A program made the position numbers and the translations under genes. Shown piece by piece: positions 1 through 7,732 of a stretch of 8,470 nt of DNA. Positions within the stretch are counted from its first letter, which is position 1. The number at the start of each line of letters is the position of its first letter. The notes below the pieces were generated by a model that was not told the origin of the DNA, did not search any database, and saw nothing but the letters and a program-made list of their open reading frames with translations. Origin of the DNA: Planctomycetota bacterium (lineage in GTDB: Bacteria > Planctomycetota > UBA1135 > UBA2386); contig JAGQRA010000942.1 of NCBI GenBank assembly GCA_020425885.1, forward strand, positions 1 to 8,470, given 5' to 3'.

Positions 1-1218
1 ACCTTCGAAGGCCAGCTCGAGCCGGCGCAGCAAGACGCCGCGCAGGACCTGCTCGCGCACGACATCGGTATCCTGGTCGCTCCACCCGGGGCCGGCAAGA
101 CGGTCGTTGGTGCCCACCTGATCGCGGCAAGGGGGCGCAATGCCCTGGTGCTCGTACATCGGACGCAGCTGCTCGACCAATGGCGCGCACAGCTGGCCCT
201 GTTCCTCGGGATCGAGAAGAAGGCCATCGGCGCGGTCGGATCCGGACGGCGCAAGGCAACCGGTCAACTGGACGTCGCGATGATCCAGAGCCTCGTGCGC
301 CGAGGTGAGGTGAACGACCTGGTCGCCGGGTACGGACACGTGCTCGTGGACGAGTGCCATCACATCTCGGCCGTGTCCTTCGAGAGCGTGATGCGTGAGG
401 TGCGCGCCCACTTCATGACCGGGCTGACGGCGACACCGCAGCGGCGCGACGGGCATCACCCGATCCTCGAGTTCCATCTCGGGCCGGTCCGGCACCGGGT
501 TCATCCGAGAGGGCTCGCGGGGCAACACGAGTTCTCGCGTCGCCTGATCGCGCGCGAAACGGCGTGGCAGACACCAGAATACGAAACGTCACCGAGGATC
601 CAGGACCTCTACCGGCAAATGGCCGACGACGACGAGCGCAATCGGCAGATCGTCGACGACGTGATCCAGGCCCTCGAGGAGAGACGGTCGCCAATCCTGC
701 TGACGGAGCGACGGGACCACCTCGAGCTCCTCGCCAATCAACTCGGGGGCGCCACCAAGAACCTCATCGTGCTCCGGGGCGGCATGGGGAAGAAGCAGCG
801 GCGCGAGTGCCAGGAACGGATGGCGAGCATCCCCGGCGACGAGGAACGCCTGGTGCTGGCGACCGGCCGGTTCATCGGTGAAGGCTTCGACGACGGGCGA
901 CTGGACACGCTCTTCCTGACCATGCCCGTGTCCTGGAAGGGCACGCTCGTGCAGTATGCCGGTCGGCTGCACCGCCATCATTCGTCCAAGACCGAGGTTC
1001 GGATCTTCGACTACGTGGACTCCCGTGTCCCGATGTTAGCGCGGATGTTCGACAAGCGCTTGGCGGGCTATCGAGCCCTGGGATACGAACTCGCAGGCGC
1101 CGAACGAGACGGCGTCGCGTCCTCGTCCCCCTCGGAGCCCGTCATCGAGTACGACGAGGGTCCCTCGGTGGACCCCACGCCCGACTTCGACACCCCCTGG
1201 AATGGTGAGAGCCAATGA
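1..1218 (+). CDS. SF2 DEAD/DEAH-type helicase, 3' part (probably TOTE-type primase-helicase)
   Basis: Only the last 405 codons are in the window; the frame is open from base 1, so the ATG at 148 is internal (it lies after Walker A). Numbering from base 1, Walker A is APPGAGKT at residues 27-34 (K33), the DEAD box is DECHH at 117-121, motif III is TATP (bases 427-438), motif V lies around GEGFDDGRLDT, and motif VI is QYAGRLHR from residue 318. The end of the protein, with its motif VI followed by a VRIFDYVDS..PML segment, resembles the helicase half of bacterial proteins that carry an archaeo-eukaryotic primase (AEP) domain at the N-terminus and are assigned to TOTE conflict systems. That assignment is from memory of the family; the primase part would lie outside the window. 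It should act as an ATP-driven nucleic-acid translocase in defence. Its stop overlaps the start of the next gene (ATGA), so the two are translationally coupled. It could instead be a stand-alone restriction-subunit-like helicase. Confidence 0.85.
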   Translation, partial: TFEGQLEPAQQDAAQDLLAHDIGILVAPPGAGKTVVGAHLIAARGRNALVLVHRTQLLDQWRAQLALFLGIEKKAIGAVGSGRRKATGQLDVAMIQSLVRRGEVNDLVAGYGHVLVDECHHISAVSFESVMREVRAHFMTGLTATPQRRDGHHPILEFHLGPVRHRVHPRGLAGQHEFSRRLIARETAWQTPEYETSPRIQDLYRQMADDDERNRQIVDDVIQALEERRSPILLTERRDHLELLANQLGGATKNLIVLRGGMGKKQRRECQERMASIPGDEERLVLATGRFIGEGFDDGRLDTLFLTMPVSWKGTLVQYAGRLHRHHSSKTEVRIFDYVDSRVPMLARMFDKRLAGYRALGYELAGAERDGVASSSPSEPVIEYDEGPSVDPTPDFDTPWNGESQ

Positions 1219-1859
1219 ACCGCCGAGCCACCAAGAGGTCGCCCCACGCAGGGCGTGCAACCAAGGGCCGCAACTCAGCGAGACCGAAACCGACGCCGGC
1301 AGCTGCCTCGAAGATCCTTGCCAACGTGAGCGCTGAAGACGGCATGGCCGCACTGCGCGCCCTCGCAGGCCGTCACCCTGAGCTGATCCCCGAGATCGAA
1401 CAGATCGTCCGCGAGAACACCTCGACGATCACACATGAGGACATCGCCGACGAAGTCGTCGCCGTATTCGCCGAACTCACCATGTTCGACCTCGACAGAC
1501 CCAACGCCGCCGACCCATTCGGCTACGAGAGCCCCACCGACAAGGCCTGGGACGTCGTGACGGAGACGATCCAGCCGTTCGTCGAAGCCACGCACCGTCT
1601 GGCCAAGATGGGATTGGTCGCCGCCGCGGTGACTCACTGCCAGGGCACGCTCCTGGGTCTCTACCGTTCGGACCGCGAGCAGGTAAGTGAACTGCTCGAG
1701 TGGGCTCCCGATGCGTTGTCCGAACTCTCCGACGAGCCGCTGAAGGCTCTGTCAGCTGTTCGACGGCGCACCATGCCCGGGAAGAAGATCACCGTGGGAA
1801 AGGCGCTGAAGGAGTTCGCCAGAGAGAACCTCCCGGAATGGGGATGGCTGCAGAAGTGA
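1215..1859 (+). CDS. Hypothetical protein coupled to the helicase gene
   Basis: This is a 214-residue protein of no family I recognise. The ATG shares four bases with the helicase stop, and a GGTGAG ribosome-binding sequence lies at 1204-1209, five bases upstream, so this start is well supported and the gene is expressed with the helicase. Residues 1-33 are a basic, Pro/Ala-rich, probably disordered tail (many R and K), suitable for nucleic-acid contact. The rest looks mainly helical: an acidic segment at 72-95, a conserved-looking DPFGYESPTDKAWD stretch near 100-113, a helical pair around 115-150 with a single H141-C142, and an aromatic end, LPEWGW (206-211). There is no signal peptide, membrane segment or obvious catalytic motif. 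From its position it is most likely an accessory factor of the helicase; that is inference. Confidence 0.8.
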   Translation: MNRRATKRSPHAGRATKGRNSARPKPTPAAASKILANVSAEDGMAALRALAGRHPELIPEIEQIVRENTSTITHEDIADEVVAVFAELTMFDLDRPNAADPFGYESPTDKAWDVVTETIQPFVEATHRLAKMGLVAAAVTHCQGTLLGLYRSDREQVSELLEWAPDALSELSDEPLKALSAVRRRTMPGKKITVGKALKEFARENLPEWGWLQK

Positions 1860-1901
1860 TCGGCGTCATGCACCCGGCTCAACACCAGGACATCGGGCGG
1901 C

Positions 1902-1907
1902 TACGAT
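1902..1907 (+). promoter_or_regulatory. Possible -10 box for leaderless transcription of the SauUSI-like gene
   Basis: TACGAT fits the TANNNT -10 consensus and ends seven bases before the ATG at 1915, the spacing expected if transcription starts at the start codon itself, as is common in actinobacteria. No good Shine-Dalgarno sequence lies in the usual place before this ATG; the nearest purine run, GGGCGG at 1895-1900, is too far. No clear -35 element is visible. The gene could also be read through from the helicase operon. Confidence 0.35.
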
Positions 1908-1914
1908 TCGCGTC

Positions 1915-4900
1915 ATGACGGGACGGGAACGCGGCCTGTACGAAACCCTGATCACCGAGGCAGTCGAGGCCGGCCTGCGCGAACTGGACGCGCAGCTGTG
2001 CGCCCGCCGCGATGAGTTCCGTGTCGCGGAAGCCGCAGACCGGATCGCGCTGCACATCGGGTCCATCATCAGGCGCGCCGTCGCGGCGAAACCGGAGCGC
2101 GAGCGAGTTGAGGCCAGCATCCAGCTCGCCCGCACGCTCGTGCGCCAGATCGACGACTTCGCCCGCGGCCATGATGTCGCGGGGGACGCGCCGATCACAC
2201 CCGGCAGCGTGTTGCGTGCCATCGCGGCGCTGCAGCCGGATGGCACCCCGGAGTCCATCCGCGAGCCCCTCATCCCGCTCCTCGACACTGCCCTGCTCAC
2301 CAATGCCCCGGGCGAGCCGCGGGTTGGCAACCAGCTGCTCGCCGAGGTCCACTCCGCAGACCGGATCGATGTGGTCATGGCGTTCATCCGTCGGTCGGGC
2401 ATTCGCCCGCTGCTCGACGTGCTCCGCAGCCACTGTGAGCATGGTCGAGCACTGCGCGTTCTCACGACGACCTACACCGGGTCGACCGAACTGGCGGCTC
2501 TCGAGGCCCTGCGCGAAGTCGGAGCGGACGTGCGCGTGTCCTATGACATCAGCACGACGCGCCTGCACGCGAAGGCATGGCTGTTCCACCGACGGTCCGG
2601 CTTCTCGACGGCCTACATCGGCTCATCCAACCTCACCCACTCTGCACAGGTGTCCGGCCTCGAGTGGAACGTCCGCGTATCCGGGGCGCGCAACCCCGAC
2701 GTGATCGAGAAGGTCAGCGCCGTCTTCGATTCCTACTGGAATGGCGGCGACTTCGTGCCCTTCGCACGAGACGACTTCGTCGAGCGCACCAAGTCCTCGA
2801 GCACGGCAGGACCGACGTTCCTCCTCAGTCCCATCGAGATTCGCCCCTACCCGTTCCAGGAGCGGTTGATCGAGCAGCTCGAGGTCGCGCGCGAGCGCGG
2901 CCACCACCGCAACCTCCTCGTCGCCGCGACCGGCACCGGCAAGACCGTCATGGCGGCGATCGACTACGCAAGGCTGCGCACGACGCTGCCCCGGAGTCGG
3001 CTCCTCTTCGTCGCCCACCGGGAGGAGATCTTGAAGCAGAGCCTTCTGACGTTCCGTCACGCCGTTCGCGATCACGCGTTCGGCGAGCTGTGGGTGGCAG
3101 GGCGTAGGCCGACCGGGTTCGACCATGTGTTCGCCTCCATCCAGAGCCTGCACGCCTCCGGCCTCGATAGCCTGGATCCGCACCACTTCGACGTGGTCAT
3201 CGTCGACGAGTTCCACCACGCCGCGGCGCCGACCTACCGGGCCCTGCTCGACCATGTTCGGCCAATCGAGCTCCTCGGCCTGACCGCTACTCCCGAACGC
3301 AGCGACAACTTGCAGATCCTCGACTGGTTCGACGATCGCATCGCCGCCGAGCTGCGACTATGGGACGCCATCGACCAGCATCGCCTGTCTCCGTTCGCCT
3401 ACTTCGGGATCCACGACGGACTCGACCTGCGCGACATCCCGTGGAAGCGCGGGCGGGGCTACGACATCGCGGCGCTGTCCAACCTCGTGACCGCCAACGA
3501 CGTCTGGGCCAACATCGTCCTCTCCCAGCTCGGCAAGTACGTCGACGATCACACCCAGATGCGTGCGCTCGGCTTCTGCGTGAGCGTGGAGCACGCGCGC
3601 TACATGGCCACGGTGTTCAACCGCGCCGGCATCCCGGCTGTCGCCGTGTGGGCCGACAGCCCCAGGGCCGACCGCGAGGCGGCGCTCAGGGATCTCGAGC
3701 AGCGGCGCCTCAACATCGTGTTCTCGGTAGACCTCTTCAACGAAGGCGTCGATGCCCCGACCGTCGACACGCTGCTGTTCCTGCGCCCCACGGACAGCCC
3801 CACCCTGTTCCTGCAGCAACTCGGCCGCGGTCTCCGCCGTAGCCACGGCAAGATGATGTGCACCGTGCTCGACTTCGTCGGCCAGCACCGCAAGGAGTTC
3901 CGTTTCGACCGACGATTCCGGGCGTTGCTCGGCGGCACGCGCAAGGACCTGCAGGATCAGTTGGAACGTGGATTCCCGTTCCTGCCAGCCGGCTGCCACA
4001 TGGAACTCGATCGGGTCGCGACCGAGTTCGTGCTGGAGAACCTCAAGGCATCGATCCCTTCACGCTGGGCGGCGAAGACCGAAGAACTCCGCGTCCTGGC
4101 GAACGCCACCGACGGCCCCGTATCCCTGGCGCTCTACCGGCAGCACTCGGGACTCGACCTCGAAGATCTGTACGCCGGCAACAAGTCATGGTCAGACCTG
4201 CTCGAGGCCGCAGGACTTCCCGTGCACGCCGCCGGCCCCGAGGAGTCCACACTGCGACGTGCCTGCGGCCGACTGCTGCACATCGACGACATGGTACGCA
4301 TCGACGGCTACCGGCAGTTCCTCAGCAACGATGAGCCTCCCGACGCTTCGAACCTGACGCCTACCGACGCCCGCCTGCTGCGCATGCTGGTCGGCACCAT
4401 CACCGACAAGGCCGTCGCCAGATCCACGAGCCTGGCTGCAGGCTGCCGGCTGCTGTGGCAACACCCGCAGGTTCGCGCCGAGGTCCTGGAGTTGTTGAAC
4501 GTACTGGCCGAGCGCGTGGACCACCTGCATCACTCCCTGCCCACGCATCCGAACACGCCGCTCCGCGTGCACGCGCGCTACTCGCGCATCGAGATCCTGG
4601 CGGCGCTCGGAATCGGCGACGGGGCGAAGGTTGCCCCCTGGCAGACCGGGGTCTACTGGGCCGAGGAGGCGGGCGCCGACCTGCTGGCGTTCACGCTGGA
4701 CAAGACGAGCGGTCAGTTCTCGCCGACTACACGCTACCGCGACTACGCGATCAGCCGTGAGCTCATCCACTGGGAAAGCCAGTCGACGACTCGCGCGAAC
4801 AGCAAGACCGGCCGCAGGTATCAGGAGCACGTCAAGCTCGGAACCTCGGTCATGCTGTTCGCCCGACTCCGGGCCAGCGATCGGGCGTTCTGGTTCCTCG

Positions 4901-5013
4901 GTCCGGCGACCTACCAGAACCACGAATCCGAACGTCCGATGGCCGTGACCTGGAGAGTCGAACACGCGCTGTCGGCGGACCTGTTCGCTGCGTTCGCCGC
5001 GGCGGTCGCGTAG
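1915..5013 (+). CDS. SauUSI-like type IV restriction enzyme (PLD nuclease, SF2 helicase, DUF3427)
   Basis: This is a complete 1032-residue protein. Residues 1-120 are a helical leader typical of the family. A phospholipase D-type nuclease follows with its single HKD-like motif at H218-x-K220 and the GSSN segment at 236-239. The helicase has Walker A ATGTGKT at 338-344, DEFHH at 431-435, LTATP at 456-460, a FNEGVDAP motif V and QQLGRGLRR at 634-642. The C-terminal third, about 740-1025, matches DUF3427, including HARYSR from 886, SPTTRYRDYA, the HWESQS segment, TGRRY at 965-969 and an FLGP/ERPM..TWR end. This order is that of SauUSI of Staphylococcus aureus, an ATP-dependent enzyme that restricts DNA carrying 5-methyl- or hydroxymethylcytosine, with DUF3427 as the recognition part. 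All catalytic residues named are intact, so it should be active; the modification it recognises cannot be read from sequence. It starts 55 bases after the 214-residue gene and ends 24 bases from a convergent gene. Confidence 0.92.
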   Translation: MTGRERGLYETLITEAVEAGLRELDAQLCARRDEFRVAEAADRIALHIGSIIRRAVAAKPERERVEASIQLARTLVRQIDDFARGHDVAGDAPITPGSVLRAIAALQPDGTPESIREPLIPLLDTALLTNAPGEPRVGNQLLAEVHSADRIDVVMAFIRRSGIRPLLDVLRSHCEHGRALRVLTTTYTGSTELAALEALREVGADVRVSYDISTTRLHAKAWLFHRRSGFSTAYIGSSNLTHSAQVSGLEWNVRVSGARNPDVIEKVSAVFDSYWNGGDFVPFARDDFVERTKSSSTAGPTFLLSPIEIRPYPFQERLIEQLEVARERGHHRNLLVAATGTGKTVMAAIDYARLRTTLPRSRLLFVAHREEILKQSLLTFRHAVRDHAFGELWVAGRRPTGFDHVFASIQSLHASGLDSLDPHHFDVVIVDEFHHAAAPTYRALLDHVRPIELLGLTATPERSDNLQILDWFDDRIAAELRLWDAIDQHRLSPFAYFGIHDGLDLRDIPWKRGRGYDIAALSNLVTANDVWANIVLSQLGKYVDDHTQMRALGFCVSVEHARYMATVFNRAGIPAVAVWADSPRADREAALRDLEQRRLNIVFSVDLFNEGVDAPTVDTLLFLRPTDSPTLFLQQLGRGLRRSHGKMMCTVLDFVGQHRKEFRFDRRFRALLGGTRKDLQDQLERGFPFLPAGCHMELDRVATEFVLENLKASIPSRWAAKTEELRVLANATDGPVSLALYRQHSGLDLEDLYAGNKSWSDLLEAAGLPVHAAGPEESTLRRACGRLLHIDDMVRIDGYRQFLSNDEPPDASNLTPTDARLLRMLVGTITDKAVARSTSLAAGCRLLWQHPQVRAEVLELLNVLAERVDHLHHSLPTHPNTPLRVHARYSRIEILAALGIGDGAKVAPWQTGVYWAEEAGADLLAFTLDKTSGQFSPTTRYRDYAISRELIHWESQSTTRANSKTGRRYQEHVKLGTSVMLFARLRASDRAFWFLGPATYQNHESERPMAVTWRVEHALSADLFAAFAAAVA

Positions 5014-5037
5014 TTCGCGAGCAGCACCCAGCTAACC

Positions 5038-5697
5038 TCATCCCGGCGGCACTCCATATCTTCGTATGGCCCGCGCCAGCTCCTCGCCGACACCGGTGCA
5101 TATCCGACCGCAACGCTCGACGACCTCGGCAGCACGCTGCCTTCTCTGGCCATCCACCTTCGCAAGCCCGAGGCATTCGAGCCAGGACGCGCCTACGCGT
5201 GACCAGTCGACGCCGAACTCCCAGTACCCGCCTTCGTCCGCGAAGAACACGATGTCGAGTTCGCAGGTACTCGCCTGCGCCATCAGCTCGAACAGCAACT
5301 CGAACGCCACCAGGACGTCGACGGCTCCACGACGTCGTGACGAGAGAGCCACGCACCGGCCCAGCATGCGATTGAGTTCTGCAATCCAGGCCGCCGTGCC
5401 ATTGGAGTACTCGGTGCAGTTCTTCGAGTTGACGTTGAATGTCTCGAAGTAGTCGCCATGGCGACTGGCTGCGACGAACTCCTCGACGGCGACCCGCAGC
5501 CGATTCGGCGTGTTCACCCTGGCCGCGGGTGCCTCGGAGCGAAGTTCATCCAGCCTCATGTAGCGGCCCATCAACTGCTCCAGCTTCGCCGACGACAGCA
5601 AGTCGAGCGCATCGTCGAGCATCGAGAAGATCGTGCCCTTCGCCTGCGTGCGCAACCGACGGCGCAGCTTCGAGAGATCGATGCGTGGCCCGCTCAC
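5038..5697 (-). CDS. Hypothetical protein, 219 residues, last gene of the minus-strand unit
   Basis: I do not recognise this family by name. The GTG start at 5697 is supported by GAGG at 5704-5707, six bases upstream. Residues 1-45 are basic then helical (LSKLRRRLR). Distinctive stretches are GDYFETFNVN (81-90), a NCTEYSNGTAAWI segment (93-105) and FFADEGGYWEFGVDW (151-165). The last resembles a segment I have seen in uncharacterised bacterial proteins, but I cannot attach a function to it. Five cysteines are scattered (94, 115, 145, 175, 196, with a sixth at 200) without a clear zinc-binding spacing. There is no signal peptide or membrane segment. Its start shares four bases (GTGA) with the stop of the 89-codon ORF upstream, and it lies in the same transcription direction as the AlbA_2/GHKL gene, so it is probably its partner. 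It converges on the SauUSI-like gene. Confidence 0.75.
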   Translation of the reverse strand: MSGPRIDLSKLRRRLRTQAKGTIFSMLDDALDLLSSAKLEQLMGRYMRLDELRSEAPAARVNTPNRLRVAVEEFVAASRHGDYFETFNVNSKNCTEYSNGTAAWIAELNRMLGRCVALSSRRRGAVDVLVAFELLFELMAQASTCELDIVFFADEGGYWEFGVDWSRVGASWLECLGLAKVDGQRRQRAAEVVERCGRICTGVGEELARAIRRYGVPPG

Positions 5698-5963
5698 GAT
5701 TGACCTCGCTCCAGTCTCCTCGTCACCACGGTTCCCGACAGGGTCAGCGCGATGCCCCTCGCCGGACTGTGACCGAGCAGCACTACCGGCAAGAGCTGCG
5801 GAGCCAGCTTCTCAGGTTGCTTTACTAGGTTCTTTACTAGCCCGCGCCATTCAACCGCTTCTAGTAAAGCCCCAACCAGCCTTCTTAAAGGCACTTCCGA
5901 CACCGCGCTGCTCCAACACGGCCGTTTCGACGCTCTGCTACCGCACGCCATGAGACTAGCCAT
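5694..5963 (-). CDS. Possible small linking gene, 89 residues
   Basis: This ORF fills the gap between the AlbA_2/GHKL gene and the 219-residue gene. Its ATG at 5963 overlaps the upstream stop by eight bases and its TGA overlaps the downstream GTG by four, a fit expected of a coupled operon. A second ATG at 5951 is an alternative start. The middle is amphipathic and partly repetitive (LVKNLVKQPEKL), followed by a hydrophobic stretch APQLLPVVLL; no domain is recognisable. Against it: no strong ribosome-binding site, and codon use is odd for this window, with TTA, CTA and GTA codons and a third-position GC near 64 percent, well below its neighbours. The rare codons coincide with the CTTTACTAG repeats. 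It may be a recently acquired small gene, a decayed remnant, or chance. Confidence 0.4.
   Translation of the reverse strand: MASLMACGSRASKRPCWSSAVSEVPLRRLVGALLEAVEWRGLVKNLVKQPEKLAPQLLPVVLLGHSPARGIALTLSGTVVTRRLERGQS
5819..5870. repeat. Three-copy CTTTACTAG repeat with a 10-base inverted pair
   Basis: GCTTTACTAG at 5819-5828 is matched by its exact reverse complement, CTAGTAAAGC, at 5861-5870. A third copy, CTTTACTAG, lies at 5832-5840 in direct orientation with the first. This AT-richer cluster stands out in GC-rich DNA. It falls in the middle of the 89-codon ORF and encodes its LVK repeats. A smaller inverted repeat, GCCTT/AAGGC at 5879-5883 and 5888-5892, lies beside it. It could be a protein-binding site or an RNA structure between cistrons; no T-run supports a terminator. 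Confidence 0.7.
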
Positions 5964-7626
5964 CTCGCGACCGACTCACCCATTTCGGTTCACCGCGGGT
6001 GCCGCGGTTCTCGATCTGCCCCCCACGCCGCAGCTCCTGGACGAGGTTGCGCACCCTCACCCGCTTCTGCTCGTCCGTCAACCGGTCGGGCAGCTTCGGG
6101 ATCAGCACGTCGTCGATCTCCTTGCGCCCGACCGGCCCATGCGTGCGAACCAACTCCATCACCAGATCCAGGTAGTACTGCTTGTCGAACCCTCGCTCCC
6201 GAATATGCCGCGCCGCTTCGCCAGTCACCTTCGCGATGGCTTCCGACACGATGATGTTCGGGTAACGCCCTTCGACCAGGCCCGCGGCCTTCAACTCCCT
6301 ATGCTCCTCGCGTGAGACACGACGCCCCTTTTGCACACGGTCCAGCAACATCACCTGCGGCAAGCTCAGGTCGGACTGCTGCATCAGCAACCGCGTGTAG
6401 CGCTCGTCGAGGATGCGGCCGGGGATGGTGACGCGCACCTCACCTTTCGTTCCGAGATCGTAGTCAGGCAACGGGAATGACCTCCGCCGCTGCGTCTCGA
6501 ACATGCGCTTGATCCCGCCGCCCTGCGTGTCGATCAGGTTGAGTTCGACCATCGCGTCTGCCAGGAACGGGTTGCGGTAGACGGGCTGCGGCGCGTCCTG
6601 CGCGATCACGCTTTCGACGCTGCCGGGTAAGAACTCGCCGACGTTCGTCACCAGCACACGATCGGGGAACTCGACGACCGTGATGCGTCCCTGCCGGAGG
6701 TAGTCCTGGTGTGCGATGCTGTTGTGCAACGCCTCGCGAACGACCCAGGGGTCGTACTGGGTCATCTCCTGCGGGAACAGCGTGCCGCTCGGCAACGTTC
6801 GCACGGTCAGGTTGCGCAGGCGCCGCAGCAGTCGGTCGCCCGCGAGCAAGAACGGTGGGCCGATGTGCTCGTAGTCGAGTTCGCGGTTGTCCTGGTCCTT
6901 CAGGATCCACGACACCTTGGCGACAGCAGGCGACAACAACGTCGCGGACTCGGGGCGACCGAGGAGTAGGACCGCTGCGTTGGTGACATTTCCTTGGCGA
7001 AGCACCCTCGCCTTGTTGAGGAACGTCACGTCATCCCACGCACCAACCTCGTCAGCCTGCCCGGGATGCTTGACCACGAACTGAGCGCGCGCCGTGCTGA
7101 TGGCCTCGGGATCAAGGTCGGCCAACGACGCCCCGGCACAGACCTCGGACGACCAGTCGCTGCCTCGCGTCCAAAGTCCGCGCGCCTTCTCCGGGTGCTT
7201 GTTGAGCTCGACGAGGCTGTTCCCCGTCCGCGCCCAAGCGGTGCCTTGGAAGGTGACCGGCTGTTCACGTGCGGGTCCAACCGCGAGCACGACAACACGA
7301 CCATCCGGATGCTCGACAACGTGCGGCTCCACACCCGGGTTCGGGCGGAGCCCGGCGGTGATCCACGGCATCAGACCCTGGTTGCCCTTCGCCTTCGTCG
7401 CGTACGGATCGAAGGCCGTCCCCACGACCGCTTGGGTCTCGTCGTCCACGCCGAACACGAGGTAGCCGAGCGGCTCACGGCGCAGCGCCGCTTCATTCGC
7501 GAGAGCCGACAGATAGGCACCCAGCTTCTCCGGAGCCAGATGACTGCGCTTGAAGTCGAACCACTCGACTTCGGCAGGCATCGCGCGCAGGCGATCGACA
7601 AGGGCGATCAGTTCGGATGGACTCAC
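5956..7626 (-). CDS. AlbA_2 (Schlafen-like) and GHKL ATPase domain protein
   Basis: This is a 556-residue protein counted from the GTG at 7626. A TTG at 7707 would add 27 residues that do not look like the family; homologues usually begin close to the SPSELIALVDRLR stretch. The N-terminal AlbA_2 domain carries EVEWFDFKRS (residues 19-28, with D24 where E is common) and YLVFGVDD (55-62). The middle and C-terminal region is a GHKL-type ATP-binding fold (HATPase_c_4 class) with the N-box REALHNSIAHQDY (E298, N302) and a TQGGGIKRMF loop (367-376). The last 60 residues (GPVGRKEIDDVL onward) look like a winged helix. Proteins of this kind are annotated as putative transcriptional regulators or RecG-like ATP-binding proteins and are common in defence islands. 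AlbA_2 is related to the nuclease core of Schlafen proteins, so RNA or tRNA cleavage is possible but not shown here. It is probably cotranscribed with the 219-residue gene. Confidence 0.88.
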   Translation of the reverse strand: MSPSELIALVDRLRAMPAEVEWFDFKRSHLAPEKLGAYLSALANEAALRREPLGYLVFGVDDETQAVVGTAFDPYATKAKGNQGLMPWITAGLRPNPGVEPHVVEHPDGRVVVLAVGPAREQPVTFQGTAWARTGNSLVELNKHPEKARGLWTRGSDWSSEVCAGASLADLDPEAISTARAQFVVKHPGQADEVGAWDDVTFLNKARVLRQGNVTNAAVLLLGRPESATLLSPAVAKVSWILKDQDNRELDYEHIGPPFLLAGDRLLRRLRNLTVRTLPSGTLFPQEMTQYDPWVVREALHNSIAHQDYLRQGRITVVEFPDRVLVTNVGEFLPGSVESVIAQDAPQPVYRNPFLADAMVELNLIDTQGGGIKRMFETQRRRSFPLPDYDLGTKGEVRVTIPGRILDERYTRLLMQQSDLSLPQVMLLDRVQKGRRVSREEHRELKAAGLVEGRYPNIIVSEAIAKVTGEAARHIRERGFDKQYYLDLVMELVRTHGPVGRKEIDDVLIPKLPDRLTDEQKRVRVRNLVQELRRGGQIENRGTRGEPKWVSRSRDG

Positions 7627-7665
7627 TCGGCTACGATCAAGACGACGAAACGCGGAAGACGGAGT

Positions 7666-7683
7666 AGCCGTACAAGAACGGCT
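7666..7683. promoter_or_regulatory. Inverted repeat upstream of the AlbA_2/GHKL gene, possible operator
   Basis: AGCCGT (7666-7671) and ACGGCT (7678-7683) form an exact six-base inverted repeat with a six-base spacer. It lies 40-57 bases upstream of the GTG start at 7626, a normal place for a regulator site. The gene's own winged-helix end makes self-regulation conceivable. On the minus strand a weak -10-like GATCGT ends six bases before the GTG. Chance occurrence of such a short repeat is quite possible. Confidence 0.3.
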
Positions 7684-7714
7684 CGCACCGTCGCGGACAA
7701 GCGACAACCCTGCA

Positions 7715-7732
7715 GGCTCATCATCATGAGCC
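7715..7732. repeat. Seven-base inverted repeat with four-base loop
   Basis: GGCTCAT (7715-7721) and ATGAGCC (7726-7732) are exact reverse complements separated by CATC. There is no T-run on either side to make it an intrinsic terminator. It lies between the AlbA_2/GHKL gene start and the tRNA fragment, where an integrated element would carry its end sequences, so it may be an operator or an arm-type site; the sequence alone does not decide. Confidence 0.45.

Noticed and set aside
1866..2589. Minus-strand frames of about 200-236 codons
   Set aside because: They are antisense to the start of the SauUSI-like gene, which has full family motifs.
5014..5037. Bidirectional terminator between the convergent genes
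   Set aside because: The 24-base gap has no inverted repeat or T-run that I can see.
7627..7707. TTG start at 7707 for the AlbA_2/GHKL protein
   Set aside because: The extra 27 residues look unstructured, TTG has only a weak upstream purine sequence, and the GTG at 7626 fits the usual family start.
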